A stretch of 64,000 nt of DNA from Pseudomonas fluorescens (lineage in GTDB: Bacteria > Pseudomonadota > Gammaproteobacteria > Pseudomonadales > Pseudomonadaceae): assembly GCF_902497745.1 (NCBI RefSeq), contig NZ_CABVHJ010000005.1, positions 310,001-374,000 of the forward strand, written 5' to 3'. Shown one piece after another: positions 46,350 to 55,037 of this stretch. The number at the start of each line of letters is the position of its first letter. Position 1 is the first letter of the stretch. Position numbers and translations under genes: made by a program. The notes under the pieces were generated by a model. That model was not told the origin of the DNA, ran no database searches, and saw only the letters and a list, made by a program, of their open reading frames with translations.

Positions 46350-46688
46350 ATGACAAACGAGCAACAAGCGTTGGCGGACATGCCGATCTGGCTGGTCATC
46401 CTCCTTGCCGTTGTCGGCGGGGTATCCGGCGAAATGTGGCGCGCCGACAAGGAGGGCGCACGTGGCTGGCCGCTGCTGCGGCGCCTGGCCTTGCGCTCCG
46501 GCGCCTGCATGATCTGCGGCGTGTCGGCGATCATGCTGCTGTATGCCGCCGGCATGTCGATCTGGGCCGCCGGCGCCTTCGGCTGCCTGACCGCAATGGC
46601 CGGGGCGGACGTGGCCATCGGGCTGTATGAACGCTGGGCTGCCAAGCGCATCGGCGTCTGCGACATCCCGCCTCGCGACCACCCTTAA
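46350..46688 (+). CDS. hol: Holin of the tailocin lysis system
   Basis: This 112-aa membrane protein starts at 46350 with GGGAGGCG upstream; in-frame codons before that lack membrane character. Hydrophobic stretches at about 11-30 (MPIWLVILLAVVGGVSGEMW), 45-65 and 68-90 (AGMSIWAAGAFGCLTAMAGA) suggest three membrane helices, then a basic, soluble tail. Its place before a hypothetical gene and the V-W-J-I set matches the holin of the P. aeruginosa R-pyocin cluster. It would permeabilise the inner membrane for lysis and tailocin release. No endolysin is present in the window. Confidence 0.8.
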   Translation: MTNEQQALADMPIWLVILLAVVGGVSGEMWRADKEGARGWPLLRRLALRSGACMICGVSAIMLLYAAGMSIWAAGAFGCLTAMAGADVAIGLYERWAAKRIGVCDIPPRDHP

Positions 46689-46758
46689 CCTTAGTACTTC
46701 TCCGTGCCGCCATTTTGGCGGCAGGACTGTGCGTGGACGATCGAAAAGGAGGTCATGT

Positions 46759-47280
46759 ATGCCCACCCCGATCCAGCAACCGTCGCAACTGTTCACAGCC
46801 ATCGCGACGACACTGCGCAACACTGCCGGACTCAACCTCAACGTCGGCAATCACGATGATTTCACAGCACCGGGCGATCAGGCCTGGGTGTTGATCAACT
46901 TCGACCGCAATGGACCTGGAGTGCGCGCCGCTGACGGGCGAATTGCTCATGTCCTGACGGTGTCCCTGCAAGTCATCCCGGCCCTTGCCGCCAGCGCATT
47001 TGCAGCGTGCGATCTGATCGCGGTGCTGAAAAACCTGATTACTGACAACCGCTGGAAGCTGCCCGGTGATCAATGCGATCTGCCGATGAATATTGATGGC
47101 TTGCCTTCATTGCTCATCCGCGGCGATCAGCAATACAAAGCCTGGACCCTGACGTTCAACCAGACCCTCTACCTCGGTCCGACCTTGCTCGACGATCCGC
47201 TCGGCACGCCGAAATTTGCCCGCACCTGGGAAGTCAGCAACATCGACGACCCGGACCAATACACCGCGCTGGAGGCCTGA
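46759..47280 (+). CDS. Conserved R-tailocin protein of unknown function (PA0615-like position)
   Basis: A 173-aa protein starts at the ATG at 46759 with AAAGGAGG 9 bp before it. It has no signal peptide or membrane segment. Its layout (N-terminal LFTAIATTLRNTAGLNLNVG, central ITDNRWKLPGDQCDLPMNID, C-terminal NQTLYLGP) suggests a small globular phage tail protein. By gene order it corresponds to the gene between holin and spike in R-pyocins (PA0615). It could be a tail terminator or completion protein, but this is position-based inference only. Confidence 0.7.
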   Translation: MPTPIQQPSQLFTAIATTLRNTAGLNLNVGNHDDFTAPGDQAWVLINFDRNGPGVRAADGRIAHVLTVSLQVIPALAASAFAACDLIAVLKNLITDNRWKLPGDQCDLPMNIDGLPSLLIRGDQQYKAWTLTFNQTLYLGPTLLDDPLGTPKFARTWEVSNIDDPDQYTALEA

Positions 47281-47281
47281 G

Positions 47282-47890
47282 ATGTTCGATGGACTATTGC
47301 GCATGCAACTGGGCCCGATCATCGAGCGCCTGGCCGAGATGGAAGCGGAAATCGACGACCTGCACCGTCGCGCCGAGAGCTTCTGTCGCATCGGCATTTG
47401 CCAGAGCGTCGACGCCGCGAGCAACACCTGCCAGGTCAGTCACGGCGGATTACTCACGCCGGCGATCAAGTTTTTCAACCCCAGCGCTGGCGCGCAGAGT
47501 GAGTCGCGGATTCCGACGGTGGGCGAGCAGTGTCTGCTGTTCAACTACGGCAGCGGCGAAAGCGGCGCACAGAGCGTGGCGTTGTTCGGTTTGAACAGTG
47601 ACCGCTTTCCGCCAACCTCCACGGTGCCGACGCTGACCCGTCGGGTGCATCAGGATGGTAGCGAAAGCGGCTACGACGATGCTTCACACACCCTGCACTG
47701 GCAAAACGGCCCGGCAGCTTTCAACGGTTCTCGTGAATCGCTGGAGCTGAGCATCGGCCCGGCACGACTGGCAATGACACCGCAACTGATCACCCTGCAA
47801 CTGGGTGCTGTCGGCCTGACCATCGACGCTTCTGGTGTGCATTTCAGCGGCCCATTGGTCGATCACCAGGGCCGCGTCATCAGCCCCTGA
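47282..47890 (+). CDS. Baseplate spike protein, P2 gpV-like
   Basis: The 202-aa protein follows the previous stop directly. It is of the gpV family: an N-terminal helix (about 5-32), an OB-fold domain (about 35-115, with CRIGICQSVDAASNTCQVSHGG split and IPTVGEQCLLFNYGSGE), and a C-terminal segment rich in short beta repeats (LELSIGPARLAMTP, LITLQLGAVGLTIDASG) that should form the trimeric puncturing spike. It is the tip of the contractile tail and interacts with gpW/gpJ. Confidence 0.85.
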   Translation: MFDGLLRMQLGPIIERLAEMEAEIDDLHRRAESFCRIGICQSVDAASNTCQVSHGGLLTPAIKFFNPSAGAQSESRIPTVGEQCLLFNYGSGESGAQSVALFGLNSDRFPPTSTVPTLTRRVHQDGSESGYDDASHTLHWQNGPAAFNGSRESLELSIGPARLAMTPQLITLQLGAVGLTIDASGVHFSGPLVDHQGRVISP

Positions 47891-47904
47891 TTCAAGAGCC
47901 TCCC

Positions 47905-48237
47905 ATGATCGGAATCGATAGAGACAGCGGGGCCACGGTCGACGACTGGCTGCAGTTTGTGCAGCGCGCGACCCGGGCCCTGACCACGCCGCTGGGCACC
48001 CGGCAAAAACGGCCCTTGTACGGATCGCTGATCCCCACGTTGTTGGGGCAGAACCTCGGCGACGACGTGCTGCTCCTGGCGCAGAGCCACGCGGCGCAAG
48101 CGTTCTACAACGTGCAGAACGGGATCAGCGATTTTCAACCACAAGTGATCGTCGCCAGCCGTCAGGGCGCAGGTCTATTACTGCGTTTCGCCGGCACCTG
48201 GAAAAACCGTCAACAGACATTCGAGGTCGTGACATGA
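47905..48237 (+). CDS. Baseplate wedge protein, P2 gpW / gp25-like
   Basis: This 110-aa protein has the gp25/lysozyme-like baseplate-wedge pattern: DWLQFVQRATRALTTPLGTRQ near the N-terminus, then GSLIPTLLGQNLGDDVLLLA. In contractile systems it anchors the first sheath ring to the baseplate. It follows the spike by 14 bp and overlaps the J-like gene by 4 bp. Confidence 0.88.
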   Translation: MIGIDRDSGATVDDWLQFVQRATRALTTPLGTRQKRPLYGSLIPTLLGQNLGDDVLLLAQSHAAQAFYNVQNGISDFQPQVIVASRQGAGLLLRFAGTWKNRQQTFEVVT

Positions 48238-49229
48238 GCATGTTGATCCCCGGCCAGAACCAATTGGCCGAACCCGCGCTGATCACCGTTGAAGCCTTCG
48301 AAGATCTGCTCGCCGAGTTCAAGGCTTTCGTCATCGAATACGTCGGAGCGCGCTCGCCAGAAAGTGCCGCGAAACTCAAGACCAGTCTGGAAAACGAGAG
48401 CGAACTGCTGACGCTTGCGCTTGAAGCTTTCTGTGTCCGGCTGCAAACCCACGAGCGCAAATACAACGCTCGCATCAAACAGATGCTGGCGTGGTGGGCG
48501 ACGGGCAGCAACCTCGATGCGCGGCTGGCGGACATGGGGCTTGAGCGGCAGTTGCTCGATCCGGGCGACCCGGCGGCATTCCCGCCGGTGCCGGCGATTT
48601 ATGAAAGCGACGAAGACGCTCGCCTGCGTTATTACCTGGCGCCGCATGCGCCGGCAGCAGGTTCGCGGATGCAGTATCGCCGCGAAGTTTTCACCCTTGG
48701 CGAGCGTCCGACGGTGCAGGTCGAATCCACCGAGGCGGGTGTGGTGAATGTCACTTACACCTTCAGCCCGGATGGCCTTGCTGCACAGGTCAAGGATGGC
48801 AATGGTCGGCGCACCGCGCCCGGCGAAGTGCAGGTCACTGTGCTGTCCCGAGACGGCGATGGCACACCTTCCGTGTCGTTGCTTGACGGCGTTCGTCAGC
48901 ACTTCGCTCGACCGGATGTGCGACCTGAAACGGACCTCATTACCGTCAAGGCTGCTGACATTCAGCGCTATAAGATCCGCGTCGTCGCCAAGATCAATTC
49001 CGGCCCGGATTCGGGCCTGACCAAAGTCGCCGCGCAACAGCAATTGCAGGCCTACGCCGACAGTTGCCATCGTCTTGAAGGCCGCGTTGATCCAAGCTGG
49101 ATCGACTACACACTGCACAGTGCCGGCGCCGTGCAATTGCAGATTCTTGAACCGCTGGCGCCGATCGTGACCACGGCGTTTCAAGCGCCGTATTGCATGG
49201 CGGTCGAAGTTGAGGTGCTGACGCTATGA
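48234..49229 (+). CDS. Baseplate assembly protein, P2 gpJ-like
   Basis: The 331-aa protein belongs to the baseplate J family. It has an N-terminal helical wedge part (VEAFEDLLAEFKAFVIEYVG, about 15-37), the LLAQMLAWWATGSNLDARLADMG-like region near 85 (here KQMLAWWATGSNLD), and SDEDARLRYYLAPHAP. It builds the baseplate ring with gpW and gpI. It overlaps both neighbours by 4 bp. Confidence 0.9.
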   Translation: MSMLIPGQNQLAEPALITVEAFEDLLAEFKAFVIEYVGARSPESAAKLKTSLENESELLTLALEAFCVRLQTHERKYNARIKQMLAWWATGSNLDARLADMGLERQLLDPGDPAAFPPVPAIYESDEDARLRYYLAPHAPAAGSRMQYRREVFTLGERPTVQVESTEAGVVNVTYTFSPDGLAAQVKDGNGRRTAPGEVQVTVLSRDGDGTPSVSLLDGVRQHFARPDVRPETDLITVKAADIQRYKIRVVAKINSGPDSGLTKVAAQQQLQAYADSCHRLEGRVDPSWIDYTLHSAGAVQLQILEPLAPIVTTAFQAPYCMAVEVEVLTL

Positions 49230-49861
49230 GTGAAAAAACTCAGCGCCCCACACTGCTGCCGGCGAACAGTTCGGCACTTGAACGGGGTTTGGATCTTGGC
49301 TTCGGCGCACTGCTTGATCGCATCGCGCCGCCATTTCCTGAACTCATGAACCCGAGCGAAACGCCGGTCGCATTCCTGCCGTATCTGGCAGCCGATCGCG
49401 GTGTTGCCGAATGGAGCACCGCTGCGCCGGAAGCGGAAAAACGCCTGACCGTCGAACTGGCCTGGCCCACCGCGCGCCAGGCCGGCACTCGCAAGGCGCT
49501 GGAAAACGCCGCCAAGGGGTTGCAGTTAAGGCCCGAGATCCGCGCCTGGTACGAACAGACACCGCCCGGTGCCCCGTACAGCTTTTCTGTACGAGCCTTC
49601 AGCGACCAACCCTACAGCGAAGAAATCGATGCCCGTCTCGACCGACGTCTGGCGGATGCCAAGAGCGAACGCGATGTGCTGACGGTCTCCGTTGGCTTGA
49701 GCGCTTTCGGCAATCACGTCATTGGCGCCGCGACGTTCTGCGGCGAGCTGACCACGGTTTATCCGGTGTTCATCGAAGGCCTTGAAACCTCGGGAGAGGC
49801 GTTCATGGCTGCCGGTATGTACTCCGTCGAAACATCCACTATTTATCCTCAGGGGGCCTGA
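49226..49861 (+). CDS. Baseplate/tail protein, P2 gpI-like
   Basis: The 211-aa protein has the gpI family features: LLPANSSALERGLDLGF at the N-terminus, LMNPSETPVAFLPYLAADRG, and RQAGTRKALENAAKGL. It forms part of the baseplate where tail fibres attach. It starts in a 4-bp overlap with gpJ, and the fibre gene begins immediately after its stop. Confidence 0.9.
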   Translation: MSEKTQRPTLLPANSSALERGLDLGFGALLDRIAPPFPELMNPSETPVAFLPYLAADRGVAEWSTAAPEAEKRLTVELAWPTARQAGTRKALENAAKGLQLRPEIRAWYEQTPPGAPYSFSVRAFSDQPYSEEIDARLDRRLADAKSERDVLTVSVGLSAFGNHVIGAATFCGELTTVYPVFIEGLETSGEAFMAAGMYSVETSTIYPQGA

Positions 49862-52345
49862 ATGGCTGACTATTACACCCTGCTCACCAACGCAGGGATT
49901 GCCTACGAAACGGCATGCAAGGCTGCGGGCCAGCCGATCAAGCTGACGCAGATTTCCGTCGGTGATGGCGGCGGCACGGTCTACAACCCGGCCGCGACCG
50001 CCACCGCGCTGAAACGCGAAGTCTGGCGTGGGCCGCTGAATGCGCTGTTCCAAGACGAGAAGAACCCGAGCTGGCTGCTCGCCGAAGTGACCATTCCGCC
50101 GGATGTTGGTGGCTGGTATGTGCGTGAAGCGGGACTGTGGACCGACACTGGAATTCTCTACGCCATCGTCAAATACCCGGAGTCGTTCAAACCGGTTCTG
50201 GCGACGTCGGGTTCCGGTAAAGAGTTCTACATTCGGTCGATTTTCGAGACGAGTAATGCGTCGCTGGTGACGTTGTTGATTGATGACACCGTCGTCAAAG
50301 CCACGCGTGCCTGGGTCATGAGTTACCTCGCCGAAGAACTCGGCAAACTCGATGGCAAGCAATCGGTGCGTGTTGCGGCTACCACCAATGTGGTACTGAA
50401 CGGTGCGCAGCAAATCGACGGTGTTGCAGTGATTGCTGGCGACCGCGTGCTGGTTGCGAACCAGACCCTGGCCAAGGACAACGGCCTGTGGATTGTCGCC
50501 AATGGCGACTGGGTACGGGCGACCGATGCCAACAGCAACGCCAAGGTTACGCCAGGTCTGACGGTCATGGTCGAGGAGGGCACGGCCAATGGTGATTCGT
50601 TATGGCACCTGACCACCAATGCGCCGATCACTCTCGGTACTACAGCGTTGACGTTCAAAATGCTGGCTGGCCGTACGGGTATTGCTGGCGGGACTTACAA
50701 AAGTCTGACCGTTGACGAATACGGCCGGGCGACTGCCGGGGCAAACCCCGAGACGCTCGCAGGGTTTGGAATCAAGGACTCGTACACCAAGGCTGAAGTT
50801 GAAGCGCTGATTGCCAAGGCGTCGGCGTTGCCGGTGGGGTCGATTGTCGCGTTTCCGGTAGATGCTCCGCCGCCGGGTTTTCTGGAACTGGATAACAGCG
50901 TCAAGAGCAGCGCGACTTATCCGGACTTGAGCGCTTATCTAGGTAGCAAGTTCAACAAGGGTGATGAGGGCGTTGGCAACTTCCGCTTACCCGAGGCGCG
51001 TGGGGAGTTCTTGCGTGGTTGGGATCATGGGCGTGGAGTAGACGCCGGACGTGGTCTCGGCAGCTGGCAGGCCGACGACAACAAGGCGCATGCTCATACC
51101 GTCACCCGCATGCAGGCGTTCGCCAATGCGACCGGCAGTAATCCGAGTGCCGTAGTGGTAGACAACGGCAATACGGCCGTAATGACTAATTTCGCAGCAG
51201 GCTTCAATAGTTCTGGTGGCCCGGAGGCACGACCTCGCAACATCGCGGTCATGTGGTGCATAAAAGCCTGGAACGCCCCGGTCAATCAGGGGACCATCGA
51301 TGTCGCCGCGCTGGCGAAGGAAGTCGAACGGCTCAAATCCGCTGTTCCAGTGGGCGCTGTTCTGGCATTCCCGACAGGCATCGTCGCTCCCGGTTATCTG
51401 GAGCTGGACGGCAGTGTGCAGAGCATTGCGACTTATCCGGATCTAGCCGCTTTTCTCGGTACCACTTACAACAAAGGTGACGAGGGCGCGGGCAACTTCC
51501 GCTTGCCAGAATCGCGTGGTGAGTTCCTGCGTGGTTGGGATCATGGGCGTGGAGTTGATTCAGGGCGGGGATTGGGAAGCTTCCAGAAAGCGACACTTTT
51601 AGCGACTGACGCAATAACCCCTGATATCAAGGCGCTGCAAGACACCACCGTAGCATTCAAGCTTGGTCCGACCCTCAGTGAGAACAGTCATTCATATGTT
51701 GGGGGTGACGTTGTCACTAAGGCCATGTATCCAGACACTGGCATTTCCGTCAGCACGGCTGCGAGAGAAGGGCTGTCATTTTTAGACAGTTTGCCTATGT
51801 ATGAGCGAGGCAATCTCGTTGGAACGCGGCCACGCAATATCGCCGTCATGTGGTGCATCAAAGCCTGGAACGCGCCGGTGAATCAGGGAAGCATCGATAT
51901 CGCCGCACTTTCGGTATTCGCTCAACAAGCGACCGAAATCAAACTTGGAACTGCCAATATCGCTACTCAGGTGCTGACAGATGCCGGCACGGATGATGCC
52001 ACGATCGTGACCCCGAAAAAGCTCCGCTGGGGTTTTCAGATCCTCAAGGGGGCAACCGGCGGCTACATAGTGTTTCCTTCGTGGCTGGGCGGCTTTGTCA
52101 TCCAATGGCTCGATGTTGTCATGCCGACGACTTCGCTCGGCACTACCAGGTTTGTGTGGCCAATGACTTTTCCAACCACCATGGCGGCGTGCGCTATTGC
52201 AACGAACTGTATGAATAGCTCGCCGGGTTACAACAGCTTAGCGGTAGTGGCCCGCGATAAAAACGGCGCAACGCTTCAAAACCTTGGTTTGTCGGGGGCC
52301 TTTGGTGCGGTTGCCCCTACAACTGTCATTGCTGTGGGGTGGTAG
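49862..52345 (+). CDS. Tail fibre with duplicated collar domain
   Basis: This 827-aa fibre determines the target range of the tailocin. Residues about 1-150 form the conserved baseplate-attaching collar-fibre N-domain (MADYYTLLTNAGIAYETACK). Residues 170-275 carry an IDGVAVIAGDRVLVANQT segment common in phage fibres. Two tail-collar domains follow in tandem (about 320-483 and 493-681). Each starts PVGS/AVxAFP, contains GEFLRGWDHGRGVD and ends in RPRNIAVMWCIKAWNAPVNQG. The C-terminus (about 695-827, with FPSWLGGFVIQW) resembles the gp53-type fibre tip. The second collar carries a different insert, indicating recombination. Confidence 0.9.
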   Translation: MADYYTLLTNAGIAYETACKAAGQPIKLTQISVGDGGGTVYNPAATATALKREVWRGPLNALFQDEKNPSWLLAEVTIPPDVGGWYVREAGLWTDTGILYAIVKYPESFKPVLATSGSGKEFYIRSIFETSNASLVTLLIDDTVVKATRAWVMSYLAEELGKLDGKQSVRVAATTNVVLNGAQQIDGVAVIAGDRVLVANQTLAKDNGLWIVANGDWVRATDANSNAKVTPGLTVMVEEGTANGDSLWHLTTNAPITLGTTALTFKMLAGRTGIAGGTYKSLTVDEYGRATAGANPETLAGFGIKDSYTKAEVEALIAKASALPVGSIVAFPVDAPPPGFLELDNSVKSSATYPDLSAYLGSKFNKGDEGVGNFRLPEARGEFLRGWDHGRGVDAGRGLGSWQADDNKAHAHTVTRMQAFANATGSNPSAVVVDNGNTAVMTNFAAGFNSSGGPEARPRNIAVMWCIKAWNAPVNQGTIDVAALAKEVERLKSAVPVGAVLAFPTGIVAPGYLELDGSVQSIATYPDLAAFLGTTYNKGDEGAGNFRLPESRGEFLRGWDHGRGVDSGRGLGSFQKATLLATDAITPDIKALQDTTVAFKLGPTLSENSHSYVGGDVVTKAMYPDTGISVSTAAREGLSFLDSLPMYERGNLVGTRPRNIAVMWCIKAWNAPVNQGSIDIAALSVFAQQATEIKLGTANIATQVLTDAGTDDATIVTPKKLRWGFQILKGATGGYIVFPSWLGGFVIQWLDVVMPTTSLGTTRFVWPMTFPTTMAACAIATNCMNSSPGYNSLAVVARDKNGATLQNLGLSGAFGAVAPTTVIAVGW

Positions 52346-52350
52346 TGGTT

Positions 52351-52899
52351 ATGACTAAATATGCAGTATTTGATAACACAGGCATTTTGACAGGACGCTA
52401 TGACTCAGGCCTTCACGCAGATATTCCCCGTGGGGCTGTCGCGATCACTGCAGAGCTGTTTCGTCGCACGGTATTAGAATCAGATGGGGTTTGGCGGTTG
52501 GTTGACGGAGAGGTAGTCAAGGAGCCAATCGCCGAAGTCTTGCCAGACTATCCGCAACTGGTCGCCGTCGAGCGCTACAGGCGCGAGGCAACTGGCGTAA
52601 GCGTTGAAGGTTTGCAAATCGAGACCACCCGCGACAGCCAGGCGCTGATTGCCAGTACCGGATTGTCCGCCGTCCTCGATCCCGATTACCGCTGCAACTT
52701 CAAAACGGTGACCGGTTTTGTCGAGATCGGGTCGGGGCAAATCATTACCATCGCCAAGGCTGTTCGGGCTCACGTTCAAGCTTGTTTTGATCGCGAGTTG
52801 ACACTTTTGCGCGCGATCGAGGCCGGTGAATTCCACGAAGATATGCTGTTGGACGGTTGGCCTGATTCCGCTCCGCTTGATCCTATAGAACCTCAATAA
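52351..52899 (+). CDS. Tail fibre assembly protein (DUF4376-like)
   Basis: The 182-aa protein is chosen from the ATG at 52351; a GTG at 52339 overlapping the fibre gene is possible. The N-terminal third (MTKYAVFDNTGILTGRYDSG) is typical of fibre-associated proteins. The C-terminal region (RYRREATGVSVEGLQIETTR, then ITIAKAVRAHVQACFDRE) matches DUF4376, found next to tail fibres of Pseudomonas phages. It probably helps fold or trimerise the fibre just upstream. A gap of 106 bp with a hairpin follows. Confidence 0.8.
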   Translation: MTKYAVFDNTGILTGRYDSGLHADIPRGAVAITAELFRRTVLESDGVWRLVDGEVVKEPIAEVLPDYPQLVAVERYRREATGVSVEGLQIETTRDSQALIASTGLSAVLDPDYRCNFKTVTGFVEIGSGQIITIAKAVRAHVQACFDRELTLLRAIEAGEFHEDMLLDGWPDSAPLDPIEPQ

Positions 52900-52958
52900 G
52901 AGCCCCGCACCCCCCCTCGGGCGTTTTCTTATCCGCCAAAAAACATTCAACACCCGCC

Positions 52959-52983
52959 AAAGCCCCTCCCCACGAGGGGCTTT
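52959..52983 (+). terminator. Hairpin within the tailocin operon, before the sheath genes
   Basis: AAAGCCCCT and AGGGGCTTT form a perfect 9-bp stem around CCCCACG. The T run is only 3 nt. It could attenuate sheath and tube transcription or stabilise the RNA. Confidence 0.5.
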
Positions 52984-53005
52984 CCCGTTTATGGAGAAAC
53001 GAAAA

Positions 53006-53191
53006 ATGGCAACCCGCCAAACCTACACCGTGCTCGTCCCATTCCCCACCGGCGGTGGGCACTGGTCGAGCATCGGCCAAGACCTCGACCTGCTCGACGT
53101 CGAGGCCAGTGCCTTGCACTTCGCCGGTCGACTGGAACTGAAAACCCCCTCCACCCAGGCCAAAAAGGCCGCTGCCAAGAAGGCTGACTGA
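53006..53191 (+). CDS. Small conserved tailocin protein before the sheath
   Basis: A 61-aa protein starts at the ATG at 53006, with GGAGAA 8 bp before it (an upstream ATG at 52991 would overlap that site). It has YTVLVPFPTGGGHWSSIGQ, then a lysine/alanine-rich end (KKAAAKKAD). It has no membrane segment. It sits directly before the sheath gene (2-bp gap). The position is like that of the DUF2635 gene before the sheath in the second module (60328), but no clear sequence similarity is visible. Function unknown. Confidence 0.65.
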   Translation: MATRQTYTVLVPFPTGGGHWSSIGQDLDLLDVEASALHFAGRLELKTPSTQAKKAAAKKAD

Positions 53192-53193
53192 AT

Positions 53194-54360
53194 ATGGCTG
53201 AGGTTCTGAACTTCGAGCACAACGGCATTACCGTCAATGCGACCGAATCCCCTGAGGCCATGGGTGGCCTGGGTGACAACGTTATCGGTCTGGTCGGCAC
53301 TGCGCCGAAAGCCGATCCGCTGATTCCGCGCAACGCACCGTTTCGCATCAACAGCTTCACCACACAGGCGCTGCTCGATCCGACCGGTTCGGAAGAGGGC
53401 ACTCTGTATCACGCGGTTTACCAGATCCTCAAAGTGGTCAAGGTGCCGGTCTACGTGGTGATCGTCGAAGCGGGCGCAACCCCGGCCGACACCGTCAACA
53501 ACGTGATCGGCGGCGTTGATCCGCTGACCGGCCGCAAGCTCGGTCTGGCTGCACTGGGCAGTGTTCCGGAAGACCTGACCATCATTGGTGCGCCGGGCTT
53601 CACTGGCACTAAAGCAGTGGCCAGCGAGTTCGCCTCGTTCGGCAAGCGCATCAAGGCCCGTGTGGTACTGGACGGCAAGGACGCCTCGGTCGCCGATCAA
53701 GTGCTGTACAGCCAGGAACTGGGCGGTGCCGATCTCGGTTTCGACCGTTGCCTGGTGGTGCACAACATGCCTGCGGTGTACTCGAAAGCCGCGAAGAAAA
53801 ACGTCTTCCTGTCGCCTTCCAGTCTGGCGATTGCCGCGCTGGCCAAGGTCAAACAATGGGAAAGCCCGGGCAATCAGGTGACCTACGCCGAGGACGTGTC
53901 GCGGGTCGTTGAATACAACATCCTCGACACCTCCACCGAAGGCGATCTGCTCAACCGCTACGGCGTCAGCTACTACGCCCGCACCGTGCTCGGCGGCTTC
54001 TCGCTGCTGGGTAACCGCTCGATCACCGGCAAGTTCATCAGCTACGTCGGCCTCGAAGATGCGATCAGCCGCAAGCTGGTAAAAGCTGGCCAGAAAGCCA
54101 TGGCGAAAAACCTCACCAAATCCTTCATGGATCAAGAGGTCAAGCGCATCAACGACTGGCTGCAAACCCTGGTCGCCGACGAAACCATTCCTGGCGGCAG
54201 CGTCTATCTGCACCCGGAACTCAACAGCGTCGAGAAGTACAAGAACGGCACCTGGTACGTGGTCATCGACTACGGCCGCTACGCGCCGAACGAACACATG
54301 GTTTATCAACTCAACGCCCGCGATGAAATCATCGAGCAGTTCCTGGAGGACGTTCTCTAA
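53194..54360 (+). CDS. Contractile tail sheath, P2 FI-like
   Basis: The 388-aa protein is the contractile sheath of the first tailocin. Sheath-family signs are the N-terminal domain (MAEVLNFEHNGITVNATESP), VIGLVGTAPKAD, a central ITIIGAPGFTG-type strand (here LTIIGAPGFTGTKAV), and the conserved C-terminal core (VGLEDAISRKLVKAGQKAM) that packs on the tube. It starts 2 bp after the small gene and shares one base with the tube start. High expression is expected, as many copies are needed per particle. Confidence 0.93.
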   Translation: MAEVLNFEHNGITVNATESPEAMGGLGDNVIGLVGTAPKADPLIPRNAPFRINSFTTQALLDPTGSEEGTLYHAVYQILKVVKVPVYVVIVEAGATPADTVNNVIGGVDPLTGRKLGLAALGSVPEDLTIIGAPGFTGTKAVASEFASFGKRIKARVVLDGKDASVADQVLYSQELGGADLGFDRCLVVHNMPAVYSKAAKKNVFLSPSSLAIAALAKVKQWESPGNQVTYAEDVSRVVEYNILDTSTEGDLLNRYGVSYYARTVLGGFSLLGNRSITGKFISYVGLEDAISRKLVKAGQKAMAKNLTKSFMDQEVKRINDWLQTLVADETIPGGSVYLHPELNSVEKYKNGTWYVVIDYGRYAPNEHMVYQLNARDEIIEQFLEDVL

Positions 54361-54866
54361 TGTTTACCAACCGCGTAAGACAGGCCATCGCGGCCACCCT
54401 GCAAGGCCTGCCGCTGTCGGCGACCGTTGAGGAATTCACTCCGCCGAAAATTGAATTCGATGTGGAAGAGATGCGTGGCGGGCGCTTCATCGTCGAGGAA
54501 ATGGCCAAGGGCGGTAAAGCGCTCAACGCCAAGCTGACCCTGCAAGGTCTCGGAGCCGAAGTCATGCTGGCACTGGGTGTGAAGCTGGGCGACGACATCC
54601 TGCTGAACGTGCGTGAAGCCGGTCAGGATCAGGACGGCAACACCTGGTTCACCTATCACACCGTCGGCGGCAAGCTGAAGTCCCTCGAAGAAACCGCCGT
54701 GAAGATGGGTGAAAAACCCAAGACCAATCTGGAACTGTCCTGCCGCACCTACAACCGCCTGGAAAACGGCGTGCCGGTGATCGACATCGACGTGCGCACC
54801 CAGAAGTTCGTGCTCAACGGCGTCGACATCCTCGGTGATGCCCGGCGTGCGGTGCTGATGCCGTAA
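54360..54866 (+). CDS. Tail tube protein, P2 FII-like
   Basis: The 168-aa protein is the inner tube of the first tailocin. It shows the FII pattern: VEEFTPPKIEFDVEEMRGGRF at about 23-43, then LTLQGLGAEVMLALGVK, FTYHTVGGKLKSLEETAVK and a closing YNRLENGVPVIDIDVRTQKF-like strand (residues about 130-150). It overlaps the sheath stop by one base (TAATG). A REP doublet follows in the gap before the E-like gene. Confidence 0.92.
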   Translation: MFTNRVRQAIAATLQGLPLSATVEEFTPPKIEFDVEEMRGGRFIVEEMAKGGKALNAKLTLQGLGAEVMLALGVKLGDDILLNVREAGQDQDGNTWFTYHTVGGKLKSLEETAVKMGEKPKTNLELSCRTYNRLENGVPVIDIDVRTQKFVLNGVDILGDARRAVLMP

Positions 54867-54885
54867 CCCGTTACACCGCAAAACC

Positions 54886-54974
54886 TGTGGGAGCGAGCCT
54901 GCTCGCGAAGAGGCCATCACATTCGCTACCTATGTGACTGTAAGACCGCTTTCGCGAGCAGGCTCGCTCCCACA
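54886..54974. repeat. REP doublet inside tailocin module 1
   Basis: Two inverted 24-nt copies (54886-54909 and 54951-54974), with TGTGGGAGCGAGCCTGCTCG and its complement, sit between the tube and E-like genes. The sequence belongs to the same family as the doublets at 31883 and 59617. It is within an operon, so it probably affects RNA stability more than termination. Confidence 0.88.
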
Positions 54975-55037
54975 TTGGGCCAGGTTGACTGACCCCTTTG
55001 CGCAACATCCCCCCAAGAATCACCAAGGAATTCATAC

